From positions 21,771-85,770 of the forward strand of contig CAVWFH010000002.1 in assembly GCA_963754065.1 (NCBI GenBank): 64,000 nt of DNA, given 5' to 3'. This document shows, piece by piece, positions 61,656 through 64,000 of this stretch. The stretch is from JALORV01 sp963754065. GTDB lineage: Bacteria; Pseudomonadota; Gammaproteobacteria; Burkholderiales; Burkholderiaceae_F. Position 1 is the stretch's first letter; every line of letters starts with the position of its first letter. The notes under the pieces were generated by a model, which saw only the letters and a program-made list of their open reading frames with translations, was not told the DNA's origin and did no database searches. Made by a program: the position numbers and the translations under genes.

Positions 61656-62771
61656 TCACTTCGCTGGAGCGACGTCGGTCAGGTCCTGGAAGGTAAACAG
61701 CTTGGCGTCCACGAACTGGCCCACGGCATTGCCGCTGTAGGTCTTGCCACCCGCCAGCTGCAGCTTCCTGACCGGCGCGCCCGGCCTGAGGTCCAGCTCA
61801 TCGAGCTTCACCCAGAATGTCGCCGGCGTCAGCGCCGAATCGAAGATCACCACGCGGTTGGTGCTGTCGCTGACGGTCCGCCAGATGGTCGACGAGACCC
61901 ACGGCTGCTCTTCATTGGCAAAACCCAGCGGGGTGCCGACGCTTCGCATCAGCGAAAGCACCGCCATCGGCGCCTGGAACTTGAAGCTCTGCTCTGGCGT
62001 GCCGCTGATGTATGTCGGGGAAGCTACTGCGGGGAGCACATCCAACAGGAAGGACGTGCGCACGAAGCGGTCGGCCGCGCGCGAGGTGCCAGGCAGGGAC
62101 TTCGACGTGCCGCCGGCTTCCTTCCAGTACTCCATGATCGCCAGCTGCTTGTCGTAGGTGGGGGAGTTGGTCACGACCCGGTACTGCTTGCCGTGATGGA
62201 TGACGAGCTTGCCGTCGACGTACTCGAATACCGCCGAGTCGCCGGTGGCATCTGAGATCACGAGGTGCATATTGGCGGGGCGGCCGGTGCCCAGCACCAC
62301 GGTCTGCACGCGGAAGTTCTCCTTGCGCAAATCCGCGACGGCCTCGGCAACGGTAGCGAAGTTGTCCAGAACGTACTGCGGCCAGGTGCTCAGCGAGATC
62401 ACCTTGTCGCCTGCGGCCGGCTTGCCGTAGTTCGACTCGACCAGGGCGAGCTCGTTGACCACCAGCCCCTTCTCGTTCATTCCCTCCGCCGTGCCGATGT
62501 CGTAGGCCGAGACGATCAGGCTGCCGTACTTCGATTCCCACGCGATCGTGTTCTTGCCACCCCGGCCGTCGCGCTTCATGCCGCGCGGAAGCACCCACAT
62601 GTTGGACATCATGTCCTCGCCCCAGTCCATGGACCGGCCGACGATGACGGTGCCATCCTTGGCCACGTACAGCGCACGGGTGCAGGCCTCCGCCGGTGCC
62701 AGGCTGGTGGAGACTAAGGTCGCCGTGACGAGAACTGCTACGGCGCCGCGGTAGAAGCGATTAGTACGCAT
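61656..62771 (-). CDS. linear amide C-N hydrolase, penicillin-V-acylase/choloylglycine-hydrolase family
   Basis: 371 residues. The signal peptide ends at AEA|C, exposing Cys30 as the N-terminal nucleophile of this Ntn-hydrolase class (CTRALYVA). Further features: SMDWGEDM, NEKGLVVNELALVES (Asn/Glu region) and VVTNSPTYDKQ. It hydrolyses amides such as acyl-homoserine lactones, bile salts or penicillin V in the periplasm; which one is unknown. Confidence 0.88.
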   Translation of the reverse strand: MRTNRFYRGAVAVLVTATLVSTSLAPAEACTRALYVAKDGTVIVGRSMDWGEDMMSNMWVLPRGMKRDGRGGKNTIAWESKYGSLIVSAYDIGTAEGMNEKGLVVNELALVESNYGKPAAGDKVISLSTWPQYVLDNFATVAEAVADLRKENFRVQTVVLGTGRPANMHLVISDATGDSAVFEYVDGKLVIHHGKQYRVVTNSPTYDKQLAIMEYWKEAGGTSKSLPGTSRAADRFVRTSFLLDVLPAVASPTYISGTPEQSFKFQAPMAVLSLMRSVGTPLGFANEEQPWVSSTIWRTVSDSTNRVVIFDSALTPATFWVKLDELDLRPGAPVRKLQLAGGKTYSGNAVGQFVDAKLFTFQDLTDVAPAK

Positions 62772-63031
62772 ACTTGTTCCCCTTGGGTAAGGCGCGGTCA
62801 GGTCAAACGCCCTCGCGCCTGACTTGTAGTCCGCAGAGTGGCTGCGGGATTGCTGGGACCTTGCGGAAGAACTTGGGCGCGCCCTTGAGCTGCAGTGCCC
62901 TGCTTTCGATAGAGAATCAGATGGTCGGCGACGAAACTTACAGTATCAGTCGCAAGAAGGCCTGCGACGTCTTCAACGGGACGCCCGTCGGTCGAGCAGT
63001 GGACTTCCGCTTCTGGCCGGCATCGGCAGTC
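62772..63031. other. 260-base intergenic region
   Basis: Between the amide hydrolase start and the end of the secreted unknown. I see no clear gene or strong hairpin; a short frame across it is coding-poor in composition and overlaps the next gene. Confidence 0.3.
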
Positions 63032-63919
63032 TTACTCACTCGCTTCCGCTGGCCGCAGCGGCCCCACTTCGATTATCCCCATCGCACGTCGCGCCGCGGC
63101 CATGGTGGTCTCCTCGATGATGGTTGACAGTCTCTGTTCCAGTACCGACTTTGGTATGGAGTACGCGAGATGAATGTTGTCGGAGTTCGGATCGTGCAGC
63201 TTCACCGATTCGAATCGACTCTCGGTGTGCAGCAGCTCCAGCGTCTTCGCATCGAAGCGGCGCACCCTTGCGTAGTAGTGCAACGCGATGAACACGCGCG
63301 ATGCATGAACGACACCTTCCAGGGAGATTGGCCATTCAGTTGGCGAACCTGCCGTATCGGGATTGAGAATGCGACCGTTGCCTAAGGTGAGTTCAGCACT
63401 TGTTACCGGTTGGACGTACACACCCGCTCCGTGTAACCGCGGTGCGAGCCCGTCGCTGGGCCCCAGCACGTAGGCCGGGGTTACGACAAAGATCTCGTCC
63501 CACTGCTGGCGCTGGGGCAGGCGCCGCACGACCTCCATGGCCGCGTCGACGGCGGCGCTTTCCCGCTCGTTCGGATGCGGCGAGTCGACCACCTTGGGAT
63601 CAAGCGCCAGATGAATCCGCCGGCTGTGCGGAGCCTGCTGGGCGACGGCGGCGTCGAGTGCACGCAGGATGACCTTGTTCAATCCGTTGTCTGCCACGGC
63701 GAGCCCTTTGCGCCGGTACGCCTCGATGCGCGAACCCGTCTCGGCGCGGCCCTGCACGAAAGTCATGTGCTCGCCGAAGGCCGCAATCAGGGCATAGGTA
63801 CGCGGCGCGGGCGCACCGGTCGGGACGTATGCCCCGACGGAATTGGCTTGGCCATACGCCGAGGTCGCCAGCGCCAACACAATGCCGGCGGCGAGCATTC
63901 GCTCCGTCATGCGTGTCAC
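63032..63919 (-). CDS. exported protein of unknown function
   Basis: 295 residues from GTG 63919 (AGGAG five bases upstream) or slightly shorter from ATG 63910. Signal peptide (MLAAGIVLALATSAYGQA). The mature part has AFGEHMTFVQGRAETG, LALDPKVVDSPHPNERE and FVVTPAYVLGPSDGLAP; I do not recognise the family with certainty. Possibly periplasmic. The frame continues upstream to the window end but without support. Confidence 0.6.
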   Translation of the reverse strand: MTRMTERMLAAGIVLALATSAYGQANSVGAYVPTGAPAPRTYALIAAFGEHMTFVQGRAETGSRIEAYRRKGLAVADNGLNKVILRALDAAVAQQAPHSRRIHLALDPKVVDSPHPNERESAAVDAAMEVVRRLPQRQQWDEIFVVTPAYVLGPSDGLAPRLHGAGVYVQPVTSAELTLGNGRILNPDTAGSPTEWPISLEGVVHASRVFIALHYYARVRRFDAKTLELLHTESRFESVKLHDPNSDNIHLAYSIPKSVLEQRLSTIIEETTMAAARRAMGIIEVGPLRPAEASE

Positions 63920-64000
63920 GGGCTCTCCTGCCTCATCTGCTTTGCGGCCATTCTGTCCGCTTTCCCGCCACTTGGGTATCCGGCGCTGAGGGCCGGTCAT

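Noticed and set aside
62774..63127. A 117-codon plus-strand frame
   Set aside because: It overlaps the end of the conserved exported protein and starts inside an untypical region without a good ribosome site.
1..64000. CRISPR array, rRNA, tRNA, IS element or prophage
   Set aside because: No regular spacer repeats, no rRNA/tRNA-like sequence, and no transposase or integrase reading frame was seen anywhere in the window.

Overview
The window is GC-rich, densely coded DNA from a Gram-negative, respiratory, metabolically versatile bacterium. The gene families and their arrangement point to a betaproteobacterium, most likely of the order Burkholderiales: a liv-type ABC transporter operon led by an acyl-CoA ligase, a DUF3305/DUF3306-associated formate dehydrogenase, a DUF3455 lipoprotein, and a leucine/isoprenoid-type acyl-CoA carboxylase locus. 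This is inference from family content; no rRNA or tRNA marker is present.

Layout. 1-4.7 kb: the end of a MarR regulator with an MFS transporter, a ChaN/Tiki-like secreted protein, an aldo/keto reductase, a membrane protein and a Crp/Fnr regulator. 4.8-14.4 kb: a long plus-strand operon with an AMP-forming acyl-CoA ligase, a small membrane protein, a complete liv-type ABC transporter (ATPase, two permeases, binding protein, second ATPase), a lysine-rich H1-like protein, a small lipoprotein and a PaaK-like ligase, ending at a hairpin. 14.4-15.9 kb: a DUF1801 protein and a DUF3455 lipoprotein. 16-35.5 kb: a molybdenum/tungsten island. It holds tungstate uptake (tupBCA), two MoeA-type genes (one frameshifted), a divergent ModE-like regulator, mobA, fdhD and mobB. 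It also holds a full membrane-bound formate dehydrogenase operon with its accessory genes, ending at a strong intrinsic terminator.

35.5-46.2 kb: a gene-poor stretch with a 36-codon membrane ORF, then an MBL hydrolase, DUF1289, hemerythrin, a PNPOx-GAF fusion, a PNPOx protein, an FlK-like thioesterase, an EamA exporter, a Tat-exported aldo/keto reductase, a CDP-alcohol phosphatidyltransferase, an alpha/beta hydrolase and HMG-CoA lyase. 46.4-49 kb: a DUF5666 lipoprotein gene broken by three apparent one-base insertions, and a small secreted HExxH protein. 49-58 kb: minus-strand genes including both subunits of a methylcrotonyl/geranyl-CoA-type carboxylase, an enoyl-CoA hydratase and an acyl-CoA dehydrogenase; with HMG-CoA lyase they make a leucine/branched-acyl degradation set. 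58-64 kb: an MFS exporter, DinB, a frameshifted GST, an HCCA-isomerase-like protein, a penicillin-acylase-like Ntn hydrolase and a secreted unknown.

The clearest theme is formate oxidation. Tungstate import, pterin cofactor assembly (MoeA, MobA, MobB), sulfur delivery (FdhD), a TorD-like chaperone and the Cys-type Tat-exported enzyme with its Fe-S and cytochrome b subunits sit together. The most unusual DNA is at 52.08-52.26 kb, where tandem palindromic units separate a lipoprotein gene from the biotin carboxylase gene and appear to have duplicated the carboxylase's 5' end. Five apparent single-base insertions (in moeA-like, DUF5666 x3 and GST) look either like recent decay or like sequence errors.
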